The position numbers and the translations under genes are program-made. Shown here in pieces: positions 53,169 through 61,630 of a stretch of 64,000 bases of DNA. Position 1 is the first letter of the stretch, and the number at the start of each line of letters is the position of its first letter. The stretch is from positions 1 through 64,000 of the forward strand of contig DAIPXZ010000005.1 in NCBI GenBank assembly GCA_036782995.1. The letters are read 5' to 3'. The notes under the pieces are model-generated. The model was given only the letters and a program-made list of their open reading frames with translations. It was not told the DNA's origin and ran no database searches. Origin of the DNA: DAIPXZ01 sp036782995 (lineage in GTDB: Bacteria; Bacillota; Clostridia; Saccharofermentanales; Saccharofermentanaceae).

Positions 53169-55713
53169 CGACGTCTTCAGATGTGTATTCTACGGGATGC
53201 CAATGCTCAGGAAAAAGAATACGATATTCATTTTGCATATATCGTTCGTCCATTAGTACAACAAAACCACGGTCCTCTTCGTCGCGAATAACACGTCCTG
53301 CTGCCTGCAAAACCTTTTCCCAGCCCGGGTATCGATAAGCATATGAAAAACCGTCATGAAAAGCTTCTTGGCAATATTGGCGTATCAATTCGCGTTCTGC
53401 ACCAATCTGCGGCAAACCAACACCAACGATGAATACACCCGACAATTTATCTCCGACTAAATCGATACCTTCTCCGAAATGCCCACCTAGTACAGCAAAC
53501 GCAAGTAAAGTATCCTTTCCGTGGACATCGAATCGAGCAAGATAGTCAGCCTTTTCATTGGATGACATGTTCTGTGTTTGACGCATCAAGCTGATACCCT
53601 TCATTTTACCGATTTCTTTGTACATCGAATCAAAAATCATGTTTTGGTAATTAAAGGAAGGGAAGAAAATCATGAAATTTCCTCTCTTTTCTCTAGTAAG
53701 ACGTAAAATTGTGTTTTTCACTCGGTTTGCAGAGAAAGAGCGTTCTTTGTAGGTTGTCTTTATATCCTTCACGATGACGACTTGTAGGTTTTCCGGCGGA
53801 AAAGGACTTGGTAATTGTAATGTTCGTGCAAAGGAGCGATCTGCTCCGACAAGCATGCTTTGGTAGTATTCCTGTGGTGAAAGCGTTGCAGAAAAGAAAA
53901 CGCATGCGTGTTGGTCTTTTATGGCTTTCGCAATATACTTGGAAGCATCTAAGCAAGAGAGCGTCATCGTTAATTCCATTTCACTTGGCGTGTCTGCATG
54001 CAAGTTGTCACCAAGACATGTAAAAATATATGCATCGTCGTAAAACTGTTCAATAACAGTTAGAAAGAATCGTGCATCAAAGAAAAACGTGAGAATCGCT
54101 GATTTTGCTTCGCCCGAAGGTATGTCATCCAAAATCATGGATAGACGATAACATGTTTTCCATAGAATTGTGTAGAGTGTTCTTGGACCTTTCTTTGTGG
54201 CGCGAAAGGTCTCGGCAGAAATGATTTCTTTTTCGTCGATGTTATCTTCTACCGACGAAATTGCCGGTTGCATTTTCGATATTCCGTAGCAAAGCATGAT
54301 GAAATATTGATCAAGATTAGAGAAATGACCATCCAGTCGCCGATCCATACCACGAACGGCCGCCTTAGCAGTAAGAAACGAGGAACGTGTCAATGTAGCA
54401 GAGTACATATCTCGAGATCGATCAACCATATTATGTGCTTCGTCGACCAATAACATGTGATTGACGATGGATGAAACAAAATAGCGTTGTAAACGAACGC
54501 GTGGGTTAAACACGTGATTGTAATCACAGATTATTACATCACAATGCATAGAGGCATCGAGTGCTAATTCGTGCGGACAAAGCTCATGCTTCTTAGCAAT
54601 TCGCAAAATTGTTTCCGGTAGTATTTCTTCTTGAAAAAAGAGTTCGTCCAGAGCATCGTTCAATCGATCGTAGTAATTCTTTGCAAATTTACAGATTGTT
54701 GCGTCGCAATATATCTCGTGACAAGGGCAAAGTGATTCTTTTGATGCGAGTTGTATTGATTTGATATATAGACCCGCAGCTCGCATATCACGAATGGCTT
54801 TATTTGCTACGTCGCGAGTGGCTGTTTTCGCAGTCATGTAGAATATCTTGGCATCCTTTGCATGAGAAAGCCACTTTATCGCAGGGTAAAGCGTGGAAAT
54901 GGTCTTTCCTATACCCGTTGGCGCTTCGGCAATCAAGGTTTCCTTTTGTTGAAAACAAGATAATGCCTCGTTCATAAATTGCTTTTGGCCGGAACGGAAA
55001 TGTTCATATGGAAAAGTGAAAGAAGAAATAGACGTGTCTCGCTTCTTTTGATTGACAATAATATTGGTTGCTACATGGACGTAAAGCTTCATTGTTTTGC
55101 GAAAGAAGGCATTTGCCTGTCGACGATTTACGATGCTTTCTTCCGTCATCGATTCGTAAGTTTGAATCGAAACATAGCGAAGTGTCGTTGTTATGAACTT
55201 GACCTTAGGGTGACTTTCTAAATACATATATGCATAAAGCATTAATTGGGCTTGGTGACTAGGCATGATTAATTCATGAACGTCTTTGACCTGACGATTA
55301 TGCGTTTTGATTTCGATAATATTTACAAATTGTGGGGAAGTGGAGTCTATCATCTTCGAAGACGGATTTTCCTGCGCTTCCGTAGAGGGAGGGGTATCTG
55401 ATAAAGCATGATTTGTTTCATCATCTGTAATAAAATGCAATTTTGATGACGTTATTATGCAATCTGCGCGGCCACTTATCTCTATAGAAAACTCTTCTTG
55501 TGGATAGGAAGAACGAAAGAAAACTTCCGTCTCTACTTCGCCATCTTGGTATTCCTTCTTTAAATCGGCAAACACACGCTGATGCATACGAGTGCCTTCA
55601 ATCCCACTTACACCCGAAAAAGAAACGGAACTTAAAGAACCGCTTTGGTAAATATATTCTGCCAAATTACGAACAGATATTCGATGAGTTTGTCTATCGT
55701 CATGATTTTCCAT
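53149..55713 (-). CDS. DinG/XPD-like helicase with N-terminal Cas4/RecB-type nuclease domain
   Basis: 854 residues. The first ~200 form a PD-(D/E)XK nuclease with every expected residue: His44, Asp84 (GRADCII), Glu134-x-Lys136 (IEIKTH) and Gln154 (HQAQLMLYAYM). Then comes a superfamily 2 Rad3-type helicase: Walker A APTGIGKT, an iron-sulfur region with cysteines in CPCHEIYC, CKFAKN and ELCPHEL, DEAH in LLVDEAHNM, and motif VI QAAGRVIRD. A processing role in repair is inferred. The ATG lies 6 bases from a -10 element, so the message may be leaderless. Convergent with recO. Confidence 0.88.
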   Translation of the reverse strand: MENHDDRQTHRISVRNLAEYIYQSGSLSSVSFSGVSGIEGTRMHQRVFADLKKEYQDGEVETEVFFRSSYPQEEFSIEISGRADCIITSSKLHFITDDETNHALSDTPPSTEAQENPSSKMIDSTSPQFVNIIEIKTHNRQVKDVHELIMPSHQAQLMLYAYMYLESHPKVKFITTTLRYVSIQTYESMTEESIVNRRQANAFFRKTMKLYVHVATNIIVNQKKRDTSISSFTFPYEHFRSGQKQFMNEALSCFQQKETLIAEAPTGIGKTISTLYPAIKWLSHAKDAKIFYMTAKTATRDVANKAIRDMRAAGLYIKSIQLASKESLCPCHEIYCDATICKFAKNYYDRLNDALDELFFQEEILPETILRIAKKHELCPHELALDASMHCDVIICDYNHVFNPRVRLQRYFVSSIVNHMLLVDEAHNMVDRSRDMYSATLTRSSFLTAKAAVRGMDRRLDGHFSNLDQYFIMLCYGISKMQPAISSVEDNIDEKEIISAETFRATKKGPRTLYTILWKTCYRLSMILDDIPSGEAKSAILTFFFDARFFLTVIEQFYDDAYIFTCLGDNLHADTPSEMELTMTLSCLDASKYIAKAIKDQHACVFFSATLSPQEYYQSMLVGADRSFARTLQLPSPFPPENLQVVIVKDIKTTYKERSFSANRVKNTILRLTREKRGNFMIFFPSFNYQNMIFDSMYKEIGKMKGISLMRQTQNMSSNEKADYLARFDVHGKDTLLAFAVLGGHFGEGIDLVGDKLSGVFIVGVGLPQIGAERELIRQYCQEAFHDGFSYAYRYPGWEKVLQAAGRVIRDEEDRGFVVLMDERYMQNEYRILFPEHWHPVEYTSEDVVIDSFQ

Positions 55714-55719
55714 GCATCT

Positions 55720-55728
55720 ATTATACCA
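55720..55728 (-). promoter_or_regulatory. extended -10 promoter of the nuclease-helicase gene
   Basis: On the minus strand TGG plus TATAAT (55728-55720) ends 6 bases before the ATG. Transcription would start at or next to the A of the start codon; no ribosome site is present. Confidence 0.5.
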
Positions 55729-55782
55729 AACCTACTTGTGTTTACTTACGTATTCGTACTTTTATGCATTAAAACAGAAAAT

Positions 55783-55810
55783 GCAACATTTCATTTGCAA
55801 CATTTCATTT
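55783..55810. repeat. tandem 14-base direct repeat upstream of ddh
   Basis: GCAACATTTCATTT occurs twice head to tail, at 55783-55796 and 55797-55810, ending 6 bases before the predicted ddh -35 element. Confidence 0.85.
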
Positions 55811-55816
55811 TTTCTA

Positions 55817-55846
55817 TTGTATTAAATAATATACGGGTGTTATAAT
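55817..55846 (+). promoter_or_regulatory. extended -10 promoter of ddh
   Basis: TGT plus TATAAT (55841-55846), with TTGTAT (55817-55822) as a -35 at 18 bases; 48 bases before the start codon. Confidence 0.55.
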
Positions 55847-55893
55847 AGCAAGGTAATTGAAAAAAATGAATGAAATTAAGGAGCGAGTTGCAA

Positions 55894-56880
55894 ATGAGCA
55901 TTCGTATTGGAATTTATGGTTATGGAAATCTTGGTGCAGGCGTCGAGAATGCAATTACACAAAACAGCGACATGGAATTGGTCGCAGTATTTACACGTCG
56001 TGACCCGAAAACAGTAGTTATTCACACACCTGGCGCACAAGTAATTTCTGCCGCTGATGTTCTTTCTATGAAAGAAAAAATTGATGTCATGATTATCTGT
56101 GGAGGTAGTGCAACTGACCTACCAATGCAGACAAAAGAGCTGGCTAAAAACTTTAATGTAATTGACAGTTTCGATACACATGCCAATATCCCGACACACT
56201 TTGCCAACGTTGATGCTGCGGCAAAAGAGGGCGAAAATGTTGCAGTGATATCTGTTGGTTGGGATCCTGGTATGTTCTCAATAAACCGCTTGTATTCTTC
56301 AGCAATCCTACCTGAAGGCGAATCATATACTTTCTGGGGCAAGGGTGTAAGTCAAGGTCATTCTGATGCGATTCGTCGTATTAAGGGCGTAAAAAACGGT
56401 AAACAATATACCATTCCTGTAGAAAGTGCACTCGAAGCTGTTCGTTCAGGATCTATGCCAACGTTAACAACTCGTCAAAAGCATACACGTGAATGCTTTG
56501 TTGTTGCGGAAGAAGGAGCTGACCTTCAGCGCATAGAAAATGAGATCAAGACGATGCCAAACTATTTTTCGGAATATGATACAACGGTACATTTTATTTC
56601 CGAAGAAGAACTTAAAAAGAACCACAGTGGTATCCCACACGGCGGAAAGGTATTCCGTTCTGGTGTATCTGGCAAGAATAAAGAAAATACACATGTAATT
56701 GAGTATTCTTTGAAGCTTGATTCAAACCCGGAATTCACAGCTGGCGTGCTCGTAGCATTTGCTCGTGCAGCAAACCGACTTTCGAAAGAAGGGAAGAGCG
56801 GATGCATGACCGCATTCGATATTGCTCCGGCATACTTAAGTCACTTGTCTGGTGAAGAATTGCGTCATACGATGCTTTAA
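55894..56880 (+). CDS. ddh: meso-diaminopimelate D-dehydrogenase
   Basis: NADPH-dependent enzyme making meso-diaminopimelate from tetrahydrodipicolinate in a single step, for peptidoglycan and lysine. It has 328 residues. The dinucleotide motif GIYGYGNLGAG is at the N-terminus; DSFDTHANIPTHF, GWDPGMFSINR and KGVSQGHSDAIRRI are characteristic of Ddh. The ATG at 55894 has AAGGAG upstream; longer readings lack one. It stands alone between a promoter and a terminator. Aspartate kinase at 25047 feeds the same pathway. Confidence 0.94.
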   Translation: MSIRIGIYGYGNLGAGVENAITQNSDMELVAVFTRRDPKTVVIHTPGAQVISAADVLSMKEKIDVMIICGGSATDLPMQTKELAKNFNVIDSFDTHANIPTHFANVDAAAKEGENVAVISVGWDPGMFSINRLYSSAILPEGESYTFWGKGVSQGHSDAIRRIKGVKNGKQYTIPVESALEAVRSGSMPTLTTRQKHTRECFVVAEEGADLQRIENEIKTMPNYFSEYDTTVHFISEEELKKNHSGIPHGGKVFRSGVSGKNKENTHVIEYSLKLDSNPEFTAGVLVAFARAANRLSKEGKSGCMTAFDIAPAYLSHLSGEELRHTML

Positions 56881-56900
56881 TCGATTATTTCGTTTTTCAT

Positions 56901-56946
56901 ATCGGCAGGATAATGATTTTTTCTTTATCCTGCCGATTCTTTATTT
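56901..56946 (+). terminator. terminator after ddh
   Basis: ATCGGCAGGATAA (56901-56913) pairs with TTATCCTGCCGAT (56925-56937), followed by TCTTTATTT. Confidence 0.88.
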
Positions 56947-56965
56947 GTTGACAATTGAATATGGC

Positions 56966-56994
56966 TTGCAATTTCCAAAATCGTTTAGTATTAT
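56966..56994 (+). promoter_or_regulatory. promoter of tRNA-Leu
   Basis: TTGCAA (56966-56971), 17-base spacer, TATTAT (56989-56994), 23 bases before the mature 5' end. Confidence 0.6.
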
Positions 56995-57017
56995 TATTTG
57001 CGTTCAATAGAACAAAT

Positions 57018-57104
57018 GCGGATATGGCGGAATTGGCAGACGCGCTAGCTTCAGGTGCTAGTGATCGCAAGGTCGTACAGGTTCAAGTCCTGCTATCCGC
57101 ACCA
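57018..57104 (+). tRNA. tRNA-Leu (anticodon CAG)
   Basis: A class II tRNA with a long variable arm. The acceptor stem GCGGATA pairs with TATCCGC, and CCA is encoded at 57102-57104. The anticodon stem CTAGC/GCTAG encloses the loop TTCAGGT, giving anticodon CAG at 57052-57054 (reads CUG). The T-arm GGTTCAAGTCC is standard. It has its own promoter and terminator. Confidence 0.97.
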
Positions 57105-57111
57105 AGGCATT

Positions 57112-57165
57112 AAAATCCGAACCCGCTAATCCTAGAAATGGGAGAAGGGTTCGGATTTTATTTCG
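57112..57165 (+). terminator. terminator after tRNA-Leu
   Basis: AAAATCCGAACCC (57112-57124) pairs perfectly with GGGTTCGGATTTT (57147-57159), followed by ATTT. Confidence 0.9.
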
Positions 57166-57298
57166 AGCAAATTATGTAGGCGCATTTCTTTGATGGCAAG
57201 ACCAAACGCCTGGAATCAAAACCTCGAGGGTAGAATAACCAAATCTGTTTAATCAAGCAGGTAATTCAACTGATTTTCCCGGAAAGCGCATTGATTTG

Positions 57299-57307
57299 TG
57301 ATATAAT
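57299..57307 (+). promoter_or_regulatory. extended -10 promoter of mntP
   Basis: TGA plus TATAAT (57302-57307); no good -35. Leader of about 100 bases. Confidence 0.45.
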
Positions 57308-57413
57308 TTTCGAGTTATTCACTTCATCAAATTAATTATTACTAACACAACAACTGATGAACACGCCAAACCGATATGTAGAAGTAAGCTTATGAAGAAA
57401 AGGTGATTGGGTA

Positions 57414-57980
57414 GTGACGTTTATAGAACTGTTATTAATTGGTATAGGCTTATCCATGGATGCTTTTGCAGCAGCGATTTGCCGTGGATTAGTAATGAAG
57501 AAATTTCGTTGGAATCATGCACTGATTATTGCATTATTCTTTGGCGGATTTCAGGCGGCTATGCCTTTGGCTGGGTGGCTTCTCGGCTCAACATTCTCTG
57601 GTAGTATACAGGAAATTGACCACTGGATTGCATTTGTATTGCTAGGTCTGATTGGATTTAACATGATTCGTGAGGCGATGCACGAAGAAGATGAAAAATG
57701 TGATACGGATACTCTCCGGTTGCGTGAACTGCTGATTTTGGCAATTGCTACCAGTGTGGATGCTTTGGCGATTGGAGTAACATTTGCATTTTTACGTGTA
57801 GATATCATACCGGCAATTTCTTTGATTGGTGTTACTACTTTTCTCTGTTCGCTTCTTGGCGTGACTATCGGTCACTTCTTTGGTGCAAAACATAAGAAGA
57901 AAGCAGAAGTGGCTGGTGGTATTGTCCTGATTTTGCTCGGTACAAAGATCTTATTGGAGCATTTAGGGATTTTACCTTAA
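57414..57980 (+). CDS. mntP: manganese efflux pump MntP
   Basis: Exports Mn2+ across the inner membrane. It has 188 residues and six membrane helices in two related halves: the first carries LSMDAFAAAICRG, the second TSVDALAIGVTFAF, the paired aspartate motifs of the family. The start is GTG at 57414 with AAAGGTGA upstream. It converges on the zinc-import operon, which places two metal-homeostasis functions side by side. Confidence 0.93.
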   Translation: MTFIELLLIGIGLSMDAFAAAICRGLVMKKFRWNHALIIALFFGGFQAAMPLAGWLLGSTFSGSIQEIDHWIAFVLLGLIGFNMIREAMHEEDEKCDTDTLRLRELLILAIATSVDALAIGVTFAFLRVDIIPAISLIGVTTFLCSLLGVTIGHFFGAKHKKKAEVAGGIVLILLGTKILLEHLGILP

Positions 57981-58033
57981 ACAATTTGCATAGCTATACT
58001 GAAAATCACATACATAATGCGATTGGATGAATA

Positions 58034-58552
58034 CTAATTCAATGTAACTAATTCAGAATCTACAAGATGACAATATGTGTATTCGCCTTCAGTATAGGTT
58101 TGGAATACACCAGTTACGATGATTTCGCTTCCACTTTCCGGATAATCTTCTGGATAGGAAAGGTCATCAAAAGCCAGCACAAACTCCAATCCCTGTTGAC
58201 AACAGGCAGCGGCGTCAGCAATTACACATGCGAAATAACGTTGACCATTCTCCATAGGTTCAGAAGCAGCAAATTGTCCTTGCATTCTCACCGTTTTTCC
58301 GATGTAATCCTCCGGTGTGTATACCATGTTATAAACTTCAGAAAAAACCATGGTGCTACTCAGAACGGTCAAATCCACATCAATTCCATCATATGAAGAA
58401 ATTGGTTCTGTGCTTGTAATAACAGTACCATCTCCTTGCGATGTAGATACCGTTTGGGATGTAGAATTTGTAATGACTATTTCTTTGCTATTGCATGCAG
58501 TATGTGCCAAAATCATTGACACGATAAGTATGATGCAAGAAAGCTTTTTCAT
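58034..58552 (-). CDS. zinc-operon lipoprotein with a CC motif
   Basis: 172 residues. The signal peptide ends in a lipobox (AHTAC, lipidated Cys20), followed by a Ser/Thr linker to about residue 50 and a compact, probably OB-like beta domain. The domain holds FACVIADAAACCQQGLEF with adjacent Cys117-Cys118, similar to the CC motif I associate with TIGR03943/DUF1980 proteins. It is the last gene of the zur-znuACB operon, overlapping znuB by 4 bases, so a role in handling zinc outside the membrane is plausible but unproven. Confidence 0.7.
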   Translation of the reverse strand: MKKLSCIILIVSMILAHTACNSKEIVITNSTSQTVSTSQGDGTVITSTEPISSYDGIDVDLTVLSSTMVFSEVYNMVYTPEDYIGKTVRMQGQFAASEPMENGQRYFACVIADAAACCQQGLEFVLAFDDLSYPEDYPESGSEIIVTGVFQTYTEGEYTYCHLVDSELVTLN

Positions 58553-59403
58553 TTTCTTATTCCTCCTACAACGATACCAGCTACATAAAATATGGCAAAT
58601 GCTGCGATATCAACGGCGACAATTGTTGAACCAACAGGTGTGCCGACGAGAATTGAAATCAGTATTCCAAGCAACGAACAGGTCACAGAAATGACTGCAG
58701 AACAAATTATAACAGATTTAAAGTTTTTGAATACACGCATGGCGGAAAGTGCTGGAAAAATGACCAACGCTGAGATAAGTAATGAGCCTACAAGATTCAT
58801 TGCCAATACAATGATGATTGCAACAATGACGGCAATCAATAGATTATATGCACCTGCCTTTGTTCCGACAGCCCGAGAAAAGTTTTCATCAAAAGTCACA
58901 GCAAAAATCTTGTTGTAAAAAAGAATGAATATTGCTAACACAATAAGTGAAAGTGCCGCACAAAGCCATACCTCGGATTTATTTAGCGTTAGGATAGAAG
59001 TGGAACCGAATAGTGTGCTACAAACATCACCAGTTAAGTTGGAGGATGTGGAAAAAACATTCATCAAGAGATAACCGATTGCCAGTGCGCCAACAGAAAT
59101 CATGGCAACGGCAGCATCTCCTTTAATCTTGGTGTTTTGTCCGGTGCTAAGAAGAAGAATCGCACATGCAATAGTTATACATAGAATTAATGGCATATCA
59201 TTGGTTAGATTCAAAACTGTTGCGATTGCCATAGCACCGAAAGCTACATGTGATAATCCATCTCCGATAAATGAAAACCTTTTGAGTACCAATGTTACGC
59301 CAAGCAAAGAGGAACAAAGTGCAATTAGGACACCGACAATCAACGCATAGCGTACAAATGGGTATTGTAAATACAGATTAAGCTTATCCATAATTTCAAT
59401 CAT
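58549..59403 (-). CDS. znuB: zinc/manganese ABC transporter permease (ZnuB-like)
   Basis: 284 residues with about eight membrane helices, of the ABC-3 family that includes ZnuB, AdcB and MntB. Recognisable: LGVTLVLKRFSFIGDGLSHVAFG near the N-terminus and LLISALVIFPALSA toward the end. It overlaps the ATPase gene by 4 bases. Zinc rather than manganese is inferred from the Fur-family regulator and the His-rich binding protein in the same operon. Confidence 0.9.
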   Translation of the reverse strand: MIEIMDKLNLYLQYPFVRYALIVGVLIALCSSLLGVTLVLKRFSFIGDGLSHVAFGAMAIATVLNLTNDMPLILCITIACAILLLSTGQNTKIKGDAAVAMISVGALAIGYLLMNVFSTSSNLTGDVCSTLFGSTSILTLNKSEVWLCAALSLIVLAIFILFYNKIFAVTFDENFSRAVGTKAGAYNLLIAVIVAIIIVLAMNLVGSLLISALVIFPALSAMRVFKNFKSVIICSAVISVTCSLLGILISILVGTPVGSTIVAVDIAAFAIFYVAGIVVGGIRK

Positions 59404-60113
59404 GCCTCGTCACCATCCTTAAATGAAGTAAACTCTTTTCCAATTTTGCTTTGCAAATACTCATCCCGTGTTCCGAAAAATACGGATTCACCGATATGCA
59501 ATATATGACTCGCATATTGTATGGCAGAGGAAATATCGTGAGAAATCATGATAATCGTAATGCCGTCATTTCGATTAAGCTCGTTAATAATGTGATACAT
59601 CTCACCAGTTACCTTTGGATCAAGTCCTGCAACTGGTTCATCTAAGAGAAGCATCTTTTGTGTTGCGCATAAAGCTCGTGCAAGAAGCACTCTTTGTTGT
59701 TGTCCACCGGACAATTCACGATAGCAACGTCGAGATAAATCCCCAAGACCGAGGCGTTTTATTGCATCAAGCGTCATTTGCTTTTCCTGCTTGTTGTAAT
59801 ACGGACGCAAGCCGCATTTTCCCTGGAATCCAGAGAGGACAATCTCTCTTACAGATGCCGGAAAGTCTTTTTGAACAATCGTTTGTTGAGGTAAATATCC
59901 GATTTCAGTTTGTTTCAGACCATCTCCTGTAAGAACCTTTCCTTTGATGGGTGGTTGCAAACCAAGAATTGTTTTCATCAGTGTGCTTTTTCCAGCACCA
60001 TTTTCTCCGACGATACACAAGTAATCACCTGCATTCACTTCGAAATTAAGAGCTTGTAAAATGACCCTTCCATCATAACCAAGGGAGAGATCTTGACAGG
60101 TTAATTGCGCCAC
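59400..60113 (-). CDS. znuC: zinc/manganese ABC transporter ATPase (ZnuC-like)
   Basis: 237 residues. Walker A is GENGAGKSTLMKT, the Q-loop is YLPQQ, the ABC signature is ELSGGQQQRVLLARAL, and Walker B is MLLLDEPVAGLD. The GTG at 60113 is taken as start because AGGAGGA lies 8 bases upstream and the protein then begins at the usual place (AQLTCQDLSLGYDG). A 92-base gap holding a strong hairpin separates it from znuA. Confidence 0.9.
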   Translation of the reverse strand: MAQLTCQDLSLGYDGRVILQALNFEVNAGDYLCIVGENGAGKSTLMKTILGLQPPIKGKVLTGDGLKQTEIGYLPQQTIVQKDFPASVREIVLSGFQGKCGLRPYYNKQEKQMTLDAIKRLGLGDLSRRCYRELSGGQQQRVLLARALCATQKMLLLDEPVAGLDPKVTGEMYHIINELNRNDGITIIMISHDISSAIQYASHILHIGESVFFGTRDEYLQSKIGKEFTSFKDGDEA

Positions 60114-60140
60114 AATTCGTTCCTCCTGTTTGACTGTGTT

Positions 60141-60172
60141 GGAGAGGGAAGACCTAGACGTCATCCCTCTCC
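60141..60172 (-). other. hairpin between znuA and znuC
   Basis: GGAGAGGGA (60141-60149) and TCCCTCTCC (60164-60172) are perfect 9-base arms. There is no T run behind it on the coding strand, so it is more likely an mRNA-stabilising or processing structure than a terminator. Confidence 0.6.
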
Positions 60173-60205
60173 GTTATCACAAGTCCATTGTATATTTATT
60201 CTGTA

Positions 60206-61204
60206 TTATTGAAGTGCGATTGTCAGCACTTCTAGATTGCTTTCCATAATAGATAGATAGGTGATGCCATTGTTCGAGTCTTCACATGTAGCTGATTGCA
60301 TGGAATTTAATGAGAGCACTTGTGCATCCTTTGCGGTTGTGTTTTCAACAATAGTATCGGCAATGTTATGTTGCGGACTATCTATTGTCAACACTGTTTT
60401 CAGTTGAAGCTCGTCGACTTTGTTTGCAAGAAATACGATGGTTTCAAAGCTTGCTTCCGTCTCTGCAGAACATCCTGCAAAAGCAGCATAATAATCAATT
60501 CCATAATCGTCGACAAGATAGCGGAAAGGAAAACGATCACCAAATAAAAGGGTCTTGTTTGCAGCCGAATCAACAACTGATTGATATTGTAAATCAAGAG
60601 CCGATAATTCTTCTAGATAAGCATTTAAATTGGCTGTGTACGTATCTTTGCTTTCCGGGTCGATGTTACAGAGCTGATCAGCGATTTCTGTGCAAAGAAT
60701 TTCCGCATTTCGCAACGACAACCAGACATGTTCGTCATATTCTGGCTCTTCTCCATGTTCGCCTTCTTCCTCGTGTTCGTGATCTTCTTCGTGTTCAGAT
60801 TCCATGCCTTCTACTGCTTCCTCTTCTTTTACAGCATCGCCAAGCACGTCAAGCAAATTAATAACCACCATATCTTTATTTGTAGCTTCTTGCAAGGCAT
60901 CATCAACCCAGCTATCCGATTCTCCACCGACATATATGAATAAATCACATGTCGAAATTTTAATGATATCATCGGCAGATGGCTGATAGCTATGAAGATC
61001 TACGCCATTATCTAATAGCATTGTGATTTCAGTTGCAGTTTTTGGTTGATCACCGACAATCTGCTTTACCCAATCAAATTCAGGGAAAATCGTTGTTACA
61101 ATATCCAATTTATCATCATTGCTATTTGAAGAGTTTGTGCCGCATCCGGCAAGAGCACCTGTAATTATGAACAGGCAAAGGAAAATAGTTAGTATTCTTT
61201 TCAT
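60206..61204 (-). CDS. znuA: zinc ABC transporter substrate-binding lipoprotein (ZnuA-like)
   Basis: 332 residues. Lipobox ALAGC with lipidated Cys21. The cluster A-I binding protein domain has His71 (DLHSYQPS) and His159 (DEHVWLSL) as metal ligands. Between them, about residues 133-153, is a Glu/His-rich loop of the kind seen in zinc-specific ZnuA/AdcA proteins. At the third ligand region it reads LFGDRFPFRYLVDDYG, a known subfamily form. The ATG at 61204 is chosen with GGAGGA 9 bases upstream. Confidence 0.92.
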   Translation of the reverse strand: MKRILTIFLCLFIITGALAGCGTNSSNSNDDKLDIVTTIFPEFDWVKQIVGDQPKTATEITMLLDNGVDLHSYQPSADDIIKISTCDLFIYVGGESDSWVDDALQEATNKDMVVINLLDVLGDAVKEEEAVEGMESEHEEDHEHEEEGEHGEEPEYDEHVWLSLRNAEILCTEIADQLCNIDPESKDTYTANLNAYLEELSALDLQYQSVVDSAANKTLLFGDRFPFRYLVDDYGIDYYAAFAGCSAETEASFETIVFLANKVDELQLKTVLTIDSPQHNIADTIVENTTAKDAQVLSLNSMQSATCEDSNNGITYLSIMESNLEVLTIALQ

Positions 61205-61311
61205 GAAATTCATTCCTCCAGAGCATTCGTTTATTGTCATAAGTATTGAACAGTCACTTTTCAAGCGGTGTGCAATACTTTTAATAACTTACCTACAGTG
61301 TTTAATATTAA

Positions 61312-61608
61312 TCAATTCGTCATTTTATCCTTGAGCGTAATTGGTGTAGAAAGTAAGTATTGTTCATTTATGATTGGCAAAATCTTTACCAAAATCTGTT
61401 TCAATGTAATGATTATTGAAACAGATACGATAGCAAAAGAAATCTTATTAATAGTGTTTTCGCAAATCTCAATTTGTAGACAAATGGGGCAATGCTCTCC
61501 AGTGCAATCATGGTCAGCTTCAAGCGCAATAAAAAGCACAGAAAAAAGCATTCCTAAAGTAAATGCAATGAAGATAATGAATGAAATAATTCTTTTATGC
61601 TTTGGCAT
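61312..61608 (-). CDS. small membrane protein with Cys/His-rich loop
   Basis: 98 residues, not a family I can name. Two hydrophobic helices (about 7-28 and 56-76) flank a loop at 30-50 with His33, Cys35, His39, Cys40, Cys43 and Cys49 (DHDCTGEHCPIC and EICEN). The spacing looks like a metal-binding site. It lies 22 bases after the Fur-family regulator gene and before znuA in the same direction. A zinc-sensing or zinc-passing role is inference from the residues and operon. The start at 61608 has only a weak ribosome site; ATG 61656, inside the regulator gene, is an alternative. Confidence 0.65.
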   Translation of the reverse strand: MPKHKRIISFIIFIAFTLGMLFSVLFIALEADHDCTGEHCPICLQIEICENTINKISFAIVSVSIIITLKQILVKILPIINEQYLLSTPITLKDKMTN

Positions 61609-61630
61609 TATTTTCCCATTGAATCGGCAG

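Larger units (their letters stand above)
57105..57413. other. 309-base gap between tRNA-Leu and mntP
   Basis: Holds the tRNA terminator (57112-57165) and the mntP extended -10 (57299-57307). Between them I see no gene. The ~100-base mntP leader shows none of the sequence hallmarks of the manganese-sensing yybP-ykoY riboswitch that often precedes such genes. Confidence 0.6.

Noticed and set aside
57308..57413. Possible yybP-ykoY manganese riboswitch before mntP
   Set aside because: The leader lacks the conserved paired loops and purine-rich core that I would expect; it is AT-rich with no convincing helices.
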